Under the pieces are notes generated by a model. It did not search any database and was not told where the DNA came from. It was given only the letters and a program-made list of their open reading frames with translations. The translations under genes were made by a program, and so were the position numbers. 64,000 nt of DNA from Microbacterium sp. NC79 (lineage in GTDB: Bacteria > Actinomycetota > Actinomycetes > Actinomycetales > Microbacteriaceae): the NCBI RefSeq assembly GCF_019061125.1, contig NZ_JAHQYI010000001.1, forward strand, positions 1,426,001 to 1,490,000, given 5' to 3'. Below, one piece after another: positions 1 through 9,927 of the stretch (the stretch's first letter is position 1; each line of letters starts with the position of its first letter).

Positions 1-1963
1 GAATCAGGTGGTGGTGCACTGCTGCCGTCATCAGCAGCGACGGAATCGGAACCAGGTCCTTATTGCTGTCCCGATCGCTCAGAATCAGAAACTCCGCACC
101 CGATTCGATGGCCGCGTCAGCTTCGGCACACAGGTCGATGAGACGCTGTTGCATCGTGCCCGGGCCCGCATCAAAGTGGTAGAGCCCCTTCAGCGTGACG
201 CTCTTTCGCTTCGGCAACGCCTTGTGGATGTGCTGAATCTTCGCCAATTCGTCGTTGTCGATGACAGGGAAGTCCAGCGTCACGCTCTGCGCATGTTCCG
301 GACCCCACGTCAGCAGATTGCGCTCGGGGCCGATGCCCATGCGCAGTGACGTGACAACCTCTTCACGAATCGAGTCAAGCGGCGGGTTCGTCACCTGGGC
401 GAACTGCTGCACGAAGTAGTCAAACAGCAGCCGCGGGCGATCGCTCAGCACCGCGATCGGGGTGTCAGACCCCATCGCGCCGAGTGGTTCCGCTCCGTGC
501 TGCCCCATCGGCGCGAGCAGCGTGCGCACCTCTTCTTCTGTGTAGCCGAAGGTGCGCTGGCGACGCGTAATGGAGGCTGCCGGATGTACGATGTGCTCGC
601 GCTCGGGCAGGTCATCAAGACGCACCGCGCCCTCCAGCCAGTCCTCCCACGGGTGCAGGTTGGCGAGATCTTCTTTAATCTCGTCATCCTTGATGATGCG
701 GCGCTGCGCCGTGTCAACGAGAAACATGCGTCCCGGTTGCAGGCGTCCGCGACGCTTAATGCGCTCGGGCTCAAATTCGAGCACACCGGTCTCGGAGCCG
801 ATCACGATCAGCCCGTCCTTCGTCTCGGTCCAGCGACCAGGGCGCAGACCATTGCGGTCAAGCGTCGCTCCCACGACGGTGCCGTCCGTGAAGATGAGGG
901 CTGCCGGGCCGTCCCATGGTTCCATCTGCATGGCGTGGAACTCGTAGAACGCGCGTAGCTTCGGGTCAATGTCCGACTGCTTTTCGTACGCTTCCGGAAC
1001 CATCATCATGATGGCGTGCGGAAGGCTGCGGCCGGTGAGGGTGAGCAGCTCAAGCACTTCGTCGAACGAGGCCGAGTCGCTCACCCCTGGCGTGCAAATC
1101 GGGAGCAGCGGCGCCATATCGCCGAGCACCTCAGACTCAAGTTGCGATTGCCGCGCGCGCATCCAGTTGCGGTTGCCGCTGACGGTGTTGATCTCCCCGT
1201 TGTGCGCGAGCATGCGCAGCGGCTGCGCCAGCGGCCAGGACGGGAACGTGTTGGTGGAATAGCGCGAGTGCACCACGGCAAGTTCGCTCGCGAACCGTTC
1301 GTCTTGCAGGTCAGGGTAAAACGGCTCCAGCTGGAGCGTCGTGACCATTCCTTTGTACCCCAGCGTGCGGGAGGAGAGGGAAACAAAATACGCGCCCTGC
1401 TCGGTTCGAGCACGGACGCGTAGACGGTAGGCCAGACGGTCAAGTTCGACGCCGCTCATAGCCGGAGCGCCACCGATCGCCGGGCGGGAAAGGAAGAGCT
1501 GTTCGCACTGCGGGCGTGCGTTGTATGCCAGCTTGCCGAGGTTTTCGGGTGCGGTCGGCACCAGACGCCAACCCAGAACAGTGAGCCCCTCGGACTCCGC
1601 GATCGCTTCAATGCCACGCTTTTGCGCGGTGCGGGCGTCTTCCTCCAACGGCAGGAAGGCCATGCCTGCGGCGTACTCGCCAACAGCGGGCAGCTCGAAC
1701 TCCAAGACGTCACGGAAGAACGCATCAGGCATCTGAGTCAGAATGCCTGCGCCGTCACCGGTGCCCGCGTCTGAGCCAATCGCTCCGCGGTGCTCAAGGT
1801 TGCGCAGTGCTTGCAGTGCCAGCGCGACGATATCGTGGCCAGCTTCACCACGCAGAGTGGCAACCATGGCCAACCCACACGCGTCCTTTTCGAACGCGGG
1901 GTTGTACAGGCCCTGCTTCGCGGGGAAATTTCCCACGAGAGCTGGTTGAGGGGTCGAAGACAT
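1..1963 (-). CDS. gltB: Glutamate synthase large subunit, N-terminal part (runs off window)
   Basis: Partial: about 654 codons are present and the 3' end lies beyond the left edge. Translation from the ATG gives MSSTPQPALVGNFPAKQGLY, followed by NPAFEKDACG and RNLEHRGAIGSDAGTGDGAG, the hallmark start of the class-II glutamine amidotransferase domain of GltB. Cys29 (in DACGLAMV) should become the N-terminal nucleophile after propeptide removal; it releases ammonia from glutamine, which is channelled to the synthase domain that aminates 2-oxoglutarate. The start follows a GAGGA ribosome-binding site. The gene lies downstream of lgt, separated by a strong terminator and a long leader, so it probably has its own promoter. 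gltD would be expected beyond the edge; that is inference. Confidence 0.95.
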   Translation of the reverse strand, partial: MSSTPQPALVGNFPAKQGLYNPAFEKDACGLAMVATLRGEAGHDIVALALQALRNLEHRGAIGSDAGTGDGAGILTQMPDAFFRDVLEFELPAVGEYAAGMAFLPLEEDARTAQKRGIEAIAESEGLTVLGWRLVPTAPENLGKLAYNARPQCEQLFLSRPAIGGAPAMSGVELDRLAYRLRVRARTEQGAYFVSLSSRTLGYKGMVTTLQLEPFYPDLQDERFASELAVVHSRYSTNTFPSWPLAQPLRMLAHNGEINTVSGNRNWMRARQSQLESEVLGDMAPLLPICTPGVSDSASFDEVLELLTLTGRSLPHAIMMMVPEAYEKQSDIDPKLRAFYEFHAMQMEPWDGPAALIFTDGTVVGATLDRNGLRPGRWTETKDGLIVIGSETGVLEFEPERIKRRGRLQPGRMFLVDTAQRRIIKDDEIKEDLANLHPWEDWLEGAVRLDDLPEREHIVHPAASITRRQRTFGYTEEEVRTLLAPMGQHGAEPLGAMGSDTPIAVLSDRPRLLFDYFVQQFAQVTNPPLDSIREEVVTSLRMGIGPERNLLTWGPEHAQSVTLDFPVIDNDELAKIQHIHKALPKRKSVTLKGLYHFDAGPGTMQQRLIDLCAEADAAIESGAEFLILSDRDSNKDLVPIPSLLMTAAVHHHLI

Positions 1964-2306
1964 AGAAGTCGTCCTCACAAAAATGGCGGTCAATGACTGG
2001 GACGACGTTGGCCCAAGTGCGGAAAACCTGCGCAGAAGTCAGGCAAATTCGGGCGAGCTTGTGGCGACCTGATGTGATGAAAGTCAGTGGGAGGTTCTCT
2101 CACATCGACCCCATCGGGGGATTGTTTTGAAATCCTAGCATTTTCGATTTCCTGCTCACGACCACCGCGTAAATGTCTGAAACCATGCGTTTTCGTGCAC
2201 TGGGCTCGATGGTTCCGTCATCGGAATCGACGTACCCGATTCTCGCCCGTTTTTCCGCCACTGCGCGCCGCGGAGACGGAACCAGTGCCACGGTGCGCAG
2301 AAAAGC
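1964..2306 (-). other. Intergenic leader region upstream of gltB
   Basis: About 340 bases without a credible gene, between the lgt terminator and gltB. Short reading frames here have no ribosome-binding site or family resemblance. The stretch is more AT-rich than the genes, mainly around 2120-2160 where a promoter-like sequence lies. If that is the promoter, the gltB leader is roughly 160 bases, long enough for regulation, but I recognise no riboswitch fold in it. Confidence 0.5.
2132..2140 (-). promoter_or_regulatory. Possible extended -10 promoter element for gltB
   Basis: On the minus strand the sequence TGCTAGGAT resembles an extended -10 element (TGnTAnnnT) in an AT-rich patch. There is no convincing -35 hexamer at 16-18 bases. 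It is the best promoter candidate between the lgt terminator and gltB, but remains a weak pattern match. Confidence 0.3.
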
Positions 2307-2342
2307 AGAAAGTCGTGAAGAAAAAATTCTTCACGACTTTCT
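2307..2342 (-). terminator. Rho-independent terminator after lgt
   Basis: A perfect 16-bp inverted repeat (AGAAAGTCGTGAAGAA paired with its complement) with a 4-base A loop, followed on the minus strand by a short T run (gcTTTTctg). It starts 15 bases after the lgt stop and should end the trp/lgt transcript before gltB. Confidence 0.85.
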
Positions 2343-2357
2343 GAACGGCGTGTTGCG

Positions 2358-3299
2358 TTAAGACTTGGACGCCTCGACCACGTCGACAGCGCCGTCAGGT
2401 GCGGACGTATCGACGTACTCAACATCGGCACCCTGGCCCTCAGGCTCGCGTCCGGGGACGTAAGGGGATGGTTCCAAGCCGTAGTGACGACGCTGCACCA
2501 GGAGGACGATGATTCCGACAACGACGCCGAGAATTGCCGACCATACGTTGGTGCGCAGGCCAAGAATGATCTCACTCGGGTCGATGCGGATCGACTCCCA
2601 GAAGATGCGACCGAACGAGTACCAAATCAGGTAGATCGCAAACAGGCGACCCCACTGCATGCTGAGCTTGCGGCCGAGCCACAGCAGCACGACAACGCCA
2701 AGGACGTTCCAGATCACTTCGTACAGGAAGGTCGGGTGGTACAGCGTGCCAGGGGCGGCGCCAATCGGCAGCGCGGGGTTTCCCGGAGCGATTTCCAGGC
2801 CCCAAGGCAGGTCGGTGGGAAGCCCGAACAGCTCCTGGTTGAACCAGTTACCGAAGCGGCCCATTGCCTGCGCGAGCAGCATTCCTGGCGCCAGTGCGTC
2901 AGCGAAAGTCGTGAAGCGGATACCTGTCCAGCGGCAGCCCAACCAGGCGCCGATGGCGCCACCGATCAGGGAACCGTAGATGGCGATGCCACCCTCCCAG
3001 ATCTTGATCCACGCCCAGGGGTCGGTCACTTCCGGCCCGAAGTAGTCGTCGAAGTGCGTGAAGACGTGGAACAAACGCGCGCCGATCAACGCGAGCGGCA
3101 CCGCCACCAGAATGATGTCGATGACAACCCAGGGCTCGGCGCCGCGCTTGGTGAGGCGGTGGTTCGTCATGAACGTCGCGACGATGATGCCAGCGATGAT
3201 GCACAGCGCGTAGAAGTAGATCGTGAACGGACCCACCGTGAAGCTGTTGATATCAGGGCTCGGGATACTCGTGGCAACGCTGTGTGCGAAGGGCTGCAT
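2358..3299 (-). CDS. lgt: Prolipoprotein diacylglyceryl transferase Lgt
   Basis: Transfers diacylglycerol from phosphatidylglycerol to the lipobox cysteine of prelipoproteins, the first step in lipoprotein maturation, in the cytoplasmic membrane. The 313-residue protein has about seven hydrophobic segments and the Lgt signature GRFGNWFNQELFG at residues 147-159, including the conserved arginine. The WEGGIAIYGS motif at about 101-110 is the actinobacterial form. The last 60 residues form an acidic hydrophilic tail beyond the usual core, as in other actinobacterial Lgt proteins. It lies 34 bases after trpA, the common actinobacterial trp-lgt arrangement, and is followed by a strong terminator. 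Confidence 0.97.
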   Translation of the reverse strand: MQPFAHSVATSIPSPDINSFTVGPFTIYFYALCIIAGIIVATFMTNHRLTKRGAEPWVVIDIILVAVPLALIGARLFHVFTHFDDYFGPEVTDPWAWIKIWEGGIAIYGSLIGGAIGAWLGCRWTGIRFTTFADALAPGMLLAQAMGRFGNWFNQELFGLPTDLPWGLEIAPGNPALPIGAAPGTLYHPTFLYEVIWNVLGVVVLLWLGRKLSMQWGRLFAIYLIWYSFGRIFWESIRIDPSEIILGLRTNVWSAILGVVVGIIVLLVQRRHYGLEPSPYVPGREPEGQGADVEYVDTSAPDGAVDVVEASKS

Positions 3300-3333
3300 G
3301 TGTGAAGTCTACTTCCGTGTCTTCGGATGCGCT

Positions 3334-4125
3334 CTAGGCGCGGGGGCGAGAGGTTCCGGCGGCAAGTGCGCGCGTGGTTTCGGCGAGTCCGGAGACGCCG
3401 CGATCGCGCAATGAGCGTACGAGCGCGGTTCCGACGATCGCACCATCGGCGTATTCCAGAACCCCGGCAACCTGTTCCGGCGTCGAGATGCCAATGCCAA
3501 CGCATGCGCGTAGCGGGCCGAAGGCTCGCAACCGCGAAACGAGCGTGCGAGCGGCTGCATCCAACTGCGCGCGCTCCCCCGTGATGCCCATGGTCGAAAC
3601 CGTGTAGACGAACCCTGTCGAGTTCTCGACGATCATCTTCAGTCGTTCGTCTGTCGAGGTCGGCGCGGCAAGGAAAATGCGGTCAAGGCCGGTGCGCTTA
3701 CTCGCGGCGATCCATTCCCCAGCAGCTTCCGGGGTGATATCAGGCGTAATGAGTCCGGCTCCGCCTGCGGCGAGCAGATCGTCAGCGTACCGGTCGACGC
3801 CGTACTGCATGACGGGGTTCCAGTAGGTCATCACGACCACCGGAACCGCGACACGCGCTGTGATGGCTTTGATCGTTGGGAAGAGGTCAGCGAGACGGAA
3901 GCCCTGAGCCAACACCTGCTGCGTGGCTTGCTGAATGACCTCACCGTCCATCACCGGGTCGGAATACGGCGGGCCGAGCTCAATGATGTCTGCGCCGTTT
4001 TCAGCCAGCGCCACGGCTGCGTCGACGGATGTCTGCAGATCCGGGAACCCGGCGGGAAGGTAACCGATGAGCACTCCGCGTCCGTCGGCTTCGGCTGCGG
4101 CGATCGCCGCTTCGACGCGGCTCAT
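3334..4125 (-). CDS. trpA: Tryptophan synthase alpha subunit
   Basis: Cleaves indole-3-glycerol phosphate to indole and glyceraldehyde 3-phosphate; indole tunnels to TrpB. The 263-residue TIM barrel carries Glu49 (in [11 protein letters not shown]) and Asp60 (in VMDG), the same spacing as the two catalytic acids of the family. The usual GVPFSDP is GPPYSDP here, a conservative variation. The start overlaps the trpB stop by four bases (ATGA), consistent with coupled translation of the two subunits of one complex. Confidence 0.97.
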   Translation of the reverse strand: MSRVEAAIAAAEADGRGVLIGYLPAGFPDLQTSVDAAVALAENGADIIELGPPYSDPVMDGEVIQQATQQVLAQGFRLADLFPTIKAITARVAVPVVVMTYWNPVMQYGVDRYADDLLAAGGAGLITPDITPEAAGEWIAASKRTGLDRIFLAAPTSTDERLKMIVENSTGFVYTVSTMGITGERAQLDAAARTLVSRLRAFGPLRACVGIGISTPEQVAGVLEYADGAIVGTALVRSLRDRGVSGLAETTRALAAGTSRPRA

Positions 4126-5327
4126 GCCTGCCCCTTGTCATAGAGATCGAAGTACCGCGCTGCGGTGTCCATGTCTTTGTCGCCGCGACCAGAAAGGCAC
4201 ACAGCGATGACGGCGTCAGGGCCAAGCTCTTTACCGAGGCGGAGCGCGCCGGCCAGTGCGTGGGCCGACTCAATGGCCGGAATGATGCCTTCCGTGCGGC
4301 TCAGCAGACGCAACGCCTTCATCGCCTCATCGTCTGTCGCCGGAATGTACTCGGCACGTCCAATGGATGCAAGCCAGGCGTGTGCCGGTCCAACACCCGG
4401 GTAATCGAGTCCGGCAGAGATCGAATGCGACTCAATCGTCTGACCGTCTTCGTCCTGCAAGACGTAGGTCTTCGACCCGTGCAGAACGCCGGGGCGGCCG
4501 CGTTCGATCGATGCGGCGTGACGCAGCGTATCGACGCCATCGCCCGCTGCCTCCACGCCGTAGAGCGCGACACCTTCATCATCGAGGAAAGCGTCGAACA
4601 TGCCGATGGCGTTCGAACCGCCACCGACGGCCGCGACGACGGCGTTCGGAAGCGCACCGGTGAGTTCCAGAATCTGTGCGCGGGCCTCTTCGCTGATAAT
4701 CGCTTGGAAGCCTTGCACCATCGCAGGGAACGGGTGTGGGCCCGCTGCCGTGCCGAAGACGTAGTTGGTGGTCTCTACGGTTGCCACCCAGTCCCGGTAG
4801 GCGTCGTTGATCGCGTCTTTCAGCGTGCGCGATCCGGTCTTGACGGCGATCACTTCAGCGCCGAGCAGACGCATGCGCGCCACGTTCAACGCTTGACGCT
4901 CGGTGTCGACCTCGCCCATGTAGATCGTGCAGTCCAGGCCGAACAGCGCAGCAGCCGTCGCTGTGGCGACGCCGTGCTGGCCAGCGCCGGTCTCCGCGAT
5001 CACGCGCGTCTTGCCGAGGCGCTTGGTGAGAAGCGCCTGCCCGAGCACGTTGTTGATCTTGTGGGATCCGGTGTGATTGAGGTCTTCGCGCTTCAAGATG
5101 ATGCGCGCACCACCTGCGTGTTCTGCGAAGCGCGGAACCTCAGTGATGACCGAAGGGCGTCCCGCGTAGGAGTGCAGAAGCGACCGATACTCCGCGATAA
5201 ACGCGGGATCGGCCATCGCCTCTTCCCACACGACGGTGAGCTCGTCGATGGCCGCGATCAGCGACTCCGGCATATACCGGCCGCCGAAATCGCCGAAGAA
5301 GGGTCCGTGTTCGTCACGAAGACTCAT
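4122..5327 (-). CDS. trpB: Tryptophan synthase beta subunit
   Basis: PLP enzyme that joins indole with serine to make tryptophan. The 401 residues include the PLP-lysine motif HTGSHKINN (Lys90), the catalytic ETGAGQHG motif and the phosphate-binding GGGSNAIG loop. Full length for the TrpB1 class that pairs with TrpA. It sits two bases after trpC and overlaps trpA by four bases. Start and length fit the family. Confidence 0.98.
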   Translation of the reverse strand: MSLRDEHGPFFGDFGGRYMPESLIAAIDELTVVWEEAMADPAFIAEYRSLLHSYAGRPSVITEVPRFAEHAGGARIILKREDLNHTGSHKINNVLGQALLTKRLGKTRVIAETGAGQHGVATATAAALFGLDCTIYMGEVDTERQALNVARMRLLGAEVIAVKTGSRTLKDAINDAYRDWVATVETTNYVFGTAAGPHPFPAMVQGFQAIISEEARAQILELTGALPNAVVAAVGGGSNAIGMFDAFLDDEGVALYGVEAAGDGVDTLRHAASIERGRPGVLHGSKTYVLQDEDGQTIESHSISAGLDYPGVGPAHAWLASIGRAEYIPATDDEAMKALRLLSRTEGIIPAIESAHALAGALRLGKELGPDAVIAVCLSGRGDKDMDTAARYFDLYDKGQA

Positions 5328-5329
5328 GC

Positions 5330-6103
5330 TTATACCGCCAGAAATTGTTTCAGGGTGGCGACCGGATCGCCGGTGACCAATGCCTCGCCGATCAGCACGA
5401 CATCTGCTCCAGCGGAGCGGTAGTGAGCAACATCAGCAGGTGTCAGGACAGCTGACTCCGCGATCTTGATCGCATCAGCAGGGAAGGCATCAACAAGCGC
5501 ACCGAACAGGTCACGGTCAAGCTCGAACGTGGTGAGGTTACGCGCGTTGACACCAATCAGCTTCGCGCCGATGGCCTTCGCTCGTTCCAGCTCCTCCGCG
5601 GAGTGCGTTTCGACCAACGGTGTCATGCCGAGCGACACGATGAGCTTGTACAACCGCTCCAACGTCGCTTGGTCAAGTGCCGCGACAATCAGAAGAACCA
5701 GGTCGGCACCCGCTGCGCGGGCTTCGTACACCTGATATTCCGATGCGATGAAATCCTTGCGCAACACCGGCAGCTGAACGCGCGCACGCACCGCTTCGAG
5801 GTCAGCGAGGCTGCCCTTGAACTTATGCCGCTCAGTGAGGACGCTGATCGCCGAGGCGCCGCCCTGTTCATAGAGCGCCGCCTGATGCGCTGGATCCGGA
5901 ATGTCAGCCAGATCGCCGCGGGAAGGCGAAGCACGCTTCACCTCAGCAATGATCTTGACAACGTCTGCCGGAGCCAGGGCAGCCAACGCATCAATCGCCG
6001 CAGGTCGCGCCAAAGCGTCGCGCTCAACCATCGCGATCGGGCGGAGCGCTTCGCGCTCCTGTGCGTCAGCTACTGCGCCGGCCGTCAGGTCGGCGAGTGC
6101 CAT
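5330..6103 (-). CDS. trpC: Indole-3-glycerol phosphate synthase
   Basis: Converts carboxyphenylamino-deoxyribulose 5-phosphate to indole-3-glycerol phosphate, the substrate of TrpA. A monofunctional protein of 257 residues with the catalytic-lysine motif [11 protein letters not shown], then [13 protein letters not shown] and [15 protein letters not shown], all characteristic. No PRA isomerase domain is fused; actinobacteria often use PriA/HisA for that step, which is not in this window. The ATG overlaps the preceding stop as TGATG. Confidence 0.97.
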   Translation of the reverse strand: MALADLTAGAVADAQEREALRPIAMVERDALARPAAIDALAALAPADVVKIIAEVKRASPSRGDLADIPDPAHQAALYEQGGASAISVLTERHKFKGSLADLEAVRARVQLPVLRKDFIASEYQVYEARAAGADLVLLIVAALDQATLERLYKLIVSLGMTPLVETHSAEELERAKAIGAKLIGVNARNLTTFELDRDLFGALVDAFPADAIKIAESAVLTPADVAHYRSAGADVVLIGEALVTGDPVATLKQFLAV

Positions 6104-6333
6104 CAGTGACCCTTCGGAACGTACTTCGGGCCCTTAACACCCCAGCCGAGCTTGGCCATGAGCCAACCAACGAGCAGGCCGGCGACCAGAACGCCAGCAG
6201 AAATGTAGACACCGAGCGAGTTGTGCGAAACGAAGAAGTACGTTCCGACAACAAACGCCAGGAGCATGATCGTCACGGCCGTCCACGCGGCGGGCGAGTG
6301 TCCGTGTCCGGGGTCGTCGATCGGGTTGCTCAT
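6103..6333 (-). CDS. HGxxPAAW family small membrane protein
   Basis: A 76-residue protein with the motif GHGHSPAAW at residues 9-17, which defines an uncharacterised actinobacterial family found in trp operons. Two predicted membrane segments (about 16-34 and 40-62) are followed by a short basic tail. Function unknown. The stop overlaps the trpC start, so it is probably co-translated with the Trp genes. Confidence 0.9.
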   Translation of the reverse strand: MSNPIDDPGHGHSPAAWTAVTIMLLAFVVGTYFFVSHNSLGVYISAGVLVAGLLVGWLMAKLGWGVKGPKYVPKGH

Positions 6334-6396
6334 AGTTCTCCTCCGAGAAAAGTCGTTAGGGGCTTTCAGTCTATCGGGAATGTGTGCGCGCGCCCG

Positions 6397-6987
6397 TCAG
6401 GCACTCTGCGTGGGGTCTTCGCCGCGGCTTAGATCGTCCCATGAATCAATCTTGTCGAGCGGGCCGGTATGGGCAGCCGCGTTGGTCGAGACCCGGTATT
6501 TCTTGCCTGCTGACGCCCACGACCGGGCGGTCACGAGCGCCAATAGGCCGCCGCCGATGACCAGCAGCCAGGCAATAACAGTCACCGAGACCCAAGGCGT
6601 TTGCGTCAGCGCTGTCACCATTTCGGCAATCGCAGAGTCGCCCGCAATTCCGGTCGCCTCTGTCACAGCTGCCGCGACATCGTGCGCGGAAGCGCCCGTG
6701 ATCAGGCGAACGTTCAATACCAAAAGGGCGACACCGATGACGACGCTTAACGTGCCGAGGACATATCGGAAAGCGAGACCGGCGATGCTGAGCGTGATGG
6801 CAGCCGCGATCGCCGCAAGGCTGAGTGGCGCCATCAAAGCGATCGCGTCCGCACCCGCGACATGGAGTGCTTCGGCTGCACCGTCGTTGATCGTGACATC
6901 AAGCCAGGTCTGGGTCGATGCGATGAGGCCGAACAGTCCTCCGGCGAGAATGCTCAAGACGCTGAGAAAACGTGCGCGTTTCATCAT
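6397..6987 (-). CDS. Trp operon-associated membrane protein (TIGR02234-like)
   Basis: A 196-residue protein with four predicted membrane helices (about 8-27, 49-70, 76-95 and 133-154) and a C-terminal soluble tail with [12 protein letters not shown], typical of the actinobacterial Trp-biosynthesis-associated membrane protein family. Biochemical role unknown. It begins with two consecutive ATG codons overlapping the hisI stop. In related genomes trpE usually lies directly upstream, as I recall; here hisI does (see findings). Confidence 0.88.
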   Translation of the reverse strand: MMKRARFLSVLSILAGGLFGLIASTQTWLDVTINDGAAEALHVAGADAIALMAPLSLAAIAAAITLSIAGLAFRYVLGTLSVVIGVALLVLNVRLITGASAHDVAAAVTEATGIAGDSAIAEMVTALTQTPWVSVTVIAWLLVIGGGLLALVTARSWASAGKKYRVSTNAAAHTGPLDKIDSWDDLSRGEDPTQSA

Positions 6988-7328
6988 TCCGCGTTCTCGA
7001 TTCGCAGTTCGCGCTCATCGAAACATGTGTGAGTGCCGGTATGGCAGGCAGCACCGGTCTGTTCGACCTGCAGGAGCACCGTGTCACCGTCACAGTCGTA
7101 CGACGCAGAAATCAGCACCTGGGTGTGTCCTGACGTGTCCCCCTTGCGCCAGTACTCCCCACGAGAACGCGACCAGTAGGTGACGCGTCCTTCCGTGAGC
7201 GTGCGACGCAGTGCCTCTTCGTCCATCCACGCGAGCATCAGCACCTCTTTGGTTCCGGCCTCCTGCACAATCGCAGGAACCAAACCGTCGGCATTGAAGA
7301 CGACCTGAGGAAAGCGGGGCGCAGTCAT
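6984..7328 (-). CDS. hisI: Phosphoribosyl-AMP cyclohydrolase
   Basis: Third step of histidine synthesis: opens the adenine ring of PR-AMP. Monofunctional, 114 residues. Visible motifs are [23 protein letters not shown], the Asp-rich metal site with Cys79 (DCDGD) and the zinc cysteines Cys95 and Cys102 ([10 protein letters not shown]). The separate hisE upstream completes the pair that is fused in many other bacteria. Overlaps hisF and the downstream Trp-locus gene by four bases each. Confidence 0.97.
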   Translation of the reverse strand: MTAPRFPQVVFNADGLVPAIVQEAGTKEVLMLAWMDEEALRRTLTEGRVTYWSRSRGEYWRKGDTSGHTQVLISASYDCDGDTVLLQVEQTGAACHTGTHTCFDERELRIENAE

Positions 7329-8086
7329 CGCACCAGTACTCCTGCATCGCGCAGAGCGGACTTCACCGCGCCGATTGTGAGCTGACCGGAGTGAAACACG
7401 CTCGCGGCGAGGACCGCATCGGCGCCGGCTGCTACGGCGGGGGCGAAATGCTCCACGGCGCCGGCACCACCGGATGCGATCACCGGAACGTAGGCAATCT
7501 CACGCATGAGACGCACCAGTTCCAGATCGAAGCCTGCCTTGGTTCCGTCCGCGTCGATGGAGTTGACGAGCAACTCCCCCGCGCCACGCTCCATGGCTTC
7601 GCGTGACCACTCCAGCGCATCGATCGATGTTTCTTTGCGGCCACCGTGCGTCGTGACGACGAAACCGCTCGGAACCTCGGCGGATCGCTTGACGTCGAGT
7701 GACAGTACCAAGACCTGAGAGCCGAACCGGTCGGCAATCTCGGAAATCAGTTCAGGGCGCGCAATTGCCGCCGAGTTGACCCCGACTTTGTCTGCGCCGA
7801 CGCCCTGCAGCCGCGCAACGTCATCGGCGCTGCGGACGCCGCCGCCGACCGTCAGAGGAATGAATACCTGCTCAGCCGTACGCCGCACCACGTCATACAT
7901 CGTGGAGCGATCGTCAACCGTCGCCGTGACATCCAGGAAGGTGAGCTCATCTGCGCCTTCTTCGAAGTACCGTGCAGCGAGCTCGACGGGGTCGCCCATT
8001 TCTTTCAGGTTCTGGAAGTTGACGCCCTTCACGACCTTGCCTTCGGCGACATCGAGGCACGGGATAACGCGGGTTGCCACAGTCAT
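7325..8086 (-). CDS. hisF: Imidazole glycerol phosphate synthase, cyclase subunit HisF
   Basis: The cyclase half of the HisF-HisH synthase, using ammonia from HisH and PRFAR to make IGP and AICAR. This 253-residue barrel has the N-terminal [15 protein letters not shown] motif with catalytic Asp12 and the second catalytic Asp in LSLDVKR. hisH, hisA, hisB, hisC and hisD are not in the window, so the His genes are split. The start overlaps the hisG stop as TAATG. Confidence 0.97.
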   Translation of the reverse strand: MTVATRVIPCLDVAEGKVVKGVNFQNLKEMGDPVELAARYFEEGADELTFLDVTATVDDRSTMYDVVRRTAEQVFIPLTVGGGVRSADDVARLQGVGADKVGVNSAAIARPELISEIADRFGSQVLVLSLDVKRSAEVPSGFVVTTHGGRKETSIDALEWSREAMERGAGELLVNSIDADGTKAGFDLELVRLMREIAYVPVIASGGAGAVEHFAPAVAAGADAVLAASVFHSGQLTIGAVKSALRDAGVLVR

Positions 8087-8925
8087 TAGAGTCTCGCCGC
8101 GTCGATCGCCGTGACCAGGATGGCTCGTGCACCAATGGCGTACAGGTCATCCATCACCTTATTGACGGACTTGCGCGGGCTCATGACCCGCACAGCCACC
8201 CACGCCGGATCGCGCAGAGGCGAAATCGTGGGCGACTCGATGCCAGGGGCAAGCGCGACAGCCTGGTCGACAAGGTGCGAAGGCAGGTCGTAATCGATCA
8301 GCACGTAACGGCGCGCGACCATGACGCCGCGCAGGCGACGCAGCAGCGTCTCCGTGCCGTCAACGTCTTGCGGGCCAGCGATTAAAACGGCCTCAGATTC
8401 AAGAAGCACAGGGCCGAAGATTTCCAGCCCGGCCTGACGCAGCGTGGTTCCGGTGGATACGACGTCGGCAACCGCGTCGGCGACACCCAGATCGACTGCC
8501 GATTCCACGGCTCCGTCGAGCGGAACCAGGTCGACGGCCACGCCGTGTTCGTCGAGGAAACGGTCAACGAGACCGGGGTAGGCCGTTGCGACGCGGAATC
8601 CTTCGAGATCCTTCAGTTCGGTAAACCGGCCGGGGCGGCTCGCGAAGCGGAACGTCGAGTCACCAAAACCGAGCGCCTCGATTTCGCGTGCTGGCATGCG
8701 TACGTCGAGCAGCAGGTCGCGGCCGGTGATGCCGACATCGAGAGCACCCGAGGCAACGTAGGTCGCAATGTCACGCGGGCGCAGGTAGAAGAATTCGACA
8801 TCGTTCGGCGAGTCGATAACGTGCAGGTCTTTGGGGTCGCGGCGACCGGTGTATCCGGCCTCGGCGAGCATGGCAGAAGCCGTATCGGAGAGGGAGCCCT
8901 TATTGGGCACAGCAATTCGAAGCAT
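8086..8925 (-). CDS. hisG: ATP phosphoribosyltransferase, long form
   Basis: First and feedback-controlled step of histidine synthesis, joining ATP and PRPP. At 279 residues it is the long form with a C-terminal regulatory domain (about 205-279) that binds histidine and does not need HisZ. The N-terminal [11 protein letters not shown], the [12 protein letters not shown] motif and the PRPP loop [13 protein letters not shown] are clear. It lies 21 bases after hisE. Confidence 0.97.
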   Translation of the reverse strand: MLRIAVPNKGSLSDTASAMLAEAGYTGRRDPKDLHVIDSPNDVEFFYLRPRDIATYVASGALDVGITGRDLLLDVRMPAREIEALGFGDSTFRFASRPGRFTELKDLEGFRVATAYPGLVDRFLDEHGVAVDLVPLDGAVESAVDLGVADAVADVVSTGTTLRQAGLEIFGPVLLESEAVLIAGPQDVDGTETLLRRLRGVMVARRYVLIDYDLPSHLVDQAVALAPGIESPTISPLRDPAWVAVRVMSPRKSVNKVMDDLYAIGARAILVTAIDAARL

Positions 8926-8946
8926 GATGGGCTTTCGGTGAAGTTT

Positions 8947-9210
8947 TTACAGGTGGCGGTAAACGTCGGCGAGGGTAATCCCCTTCGCCAGCATCAGAAC
9001 CTGGGCGTGGTAGAGCAGCTGGGAAACTTCCAGGGCAAGGTCGTCATTTGTCTCGTATTCCGCAGCCATCCAGGCTTCAGCGGCTTCTTCCACGACCTTC
9101 TTGCCGATGGTATGCACGCCTGCTTCCAGGAGTTCGACCGTACGAGAACCAGATTCTCCCGAGGTCGCCTTGTCACTGAGCTCTGCAAACAGATCGTCGA
9201 AGGTCTTCAC
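8947..9210 (-). CDS. hisE: Phosphoribosyl-ATP pyrophosphatase
   Basis: Second step of histidine synthesis, hydrolysing PR-ATP to PR-AMP. The 87-residue all-helical MazG-like protein has [15 protein letters not shown] and the [14 protein letters not shown] helix, the metal-binding signature. The start is a GTG preceded by a purine-rich AAGAGG sequence. It is 12 bases after rpe, in the actinobacterial order rpe-hisE-hisG. Confidence 0.95.
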   Translation of the reverse strand: MKTFDDLFAELSDKATSGESGSRTVELLEAGVHTIGKKVVEEAAEAWMAAEYETNDDLALEVSQLLYHAQVLMLAKGITLADVYRHL

Positions 9211-9222
9211 CCTCTTAGGGTA

Positions 9223-9927
9223 CTAGTCGTGGGAGTGGCGGTGATACGCGGCAGCCCCTAAACCGCGAAGTGTGACGATTGCCTCATCGGGATCGGCCGC
9301 GCCAAACACAGCGGAACCAGCCACAAAGGTGTCTGCACCGTGCTCTGCGGCGATTGCGATGGTGTCGATATTGATACCACCGTCGACCTGCAACCACACG
9401 TCGGAACCGACAGATCGTGCGTGTGCGGCGAGTGCCGAGAGCTTCGGCATGGTGTCTGGACGGAACGACTGACCGCCAAAACCGGGTTCCACCGTCATCA
9501 CCAGAATCTGGTCGAATTCGTCAAGGATGTCGTACAAAAACTCGGCGTCTGTGCCTGGTCGCAGGGCCACGCCTGCACGTGCGCCAATGTCACGGACGCG
9601 ACGAGCCGTGGCCACGGGGTCACTCGTGGCCTCGACATGGAAGGTCACCGAGGCCACGCCGAGTTCTGCATACTTCGGAGCCCAGGTATCGCAATCGTTG
9701 ATCATGAGATGCACGTCCAGCGGAACCGGACTCGTCTCCTGCACCCGCTGCGTCATTTGCGGACCGAAGGTCAGGTTCGGCACGAAATTGTTGTCCATGA
9801 TGTCGACATGCACGAAGTCGGCGTTGCCGATGCGCTGCAGGTCGCGCTCCATGTTGACGAAGTCGGCCGACAGGATGCTGGGGTTGATTCGCACGTCGCT
9901 CACGCCTCCCATTATGGTGTGGCTCAC
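9223..9927 (-). CDS. rpe: Ribulose-phosphate 3-epimerase
   Basis: Interconverts ribulose 5-phosphate and xylulose 5-phosphate in the pentose phosphate pathway. The TIM-barrel motifs INPSILSADF, HVDIMDNNFVPNLTFGP, LDVHLMI, MTVEPGFGGQ and VDGGIN are all present. The start is uncertain: the GTG used here overlaps the rsmB stop; an ATG five codons later and a GTG eight codons later are alternatives. The C-terminus carries a short His-rich end (YHRHSHD). Confidence 0.95.
   Translation of the reverse strand: MSHTIMGGVSDVRINPSILSADFVNMERDLQRIGNADFVHVDIMDNNFVPNLTFGPQMTQRVQETSPVPLDVHLMINDCDTWAPKYAELGVASVTFHVEATSDPVATARRVRDIGARAGVALRPGTDAEFLYDILDEFDQILVMTVEPGFGGQSFRPDTMPKLSALAAHARSVGSDVWLQVDGGINIDTIAIAAEHGADTFVAGSAVFGAADPDEAIVTLRGLGAAAYHRHSHD

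Noticed and set aside
4260..5423. 387-codon plus-strand open frame opposite trpB
   Set aside because: Shadow of trpB with Arg/Asp-rich composition; no family motif.
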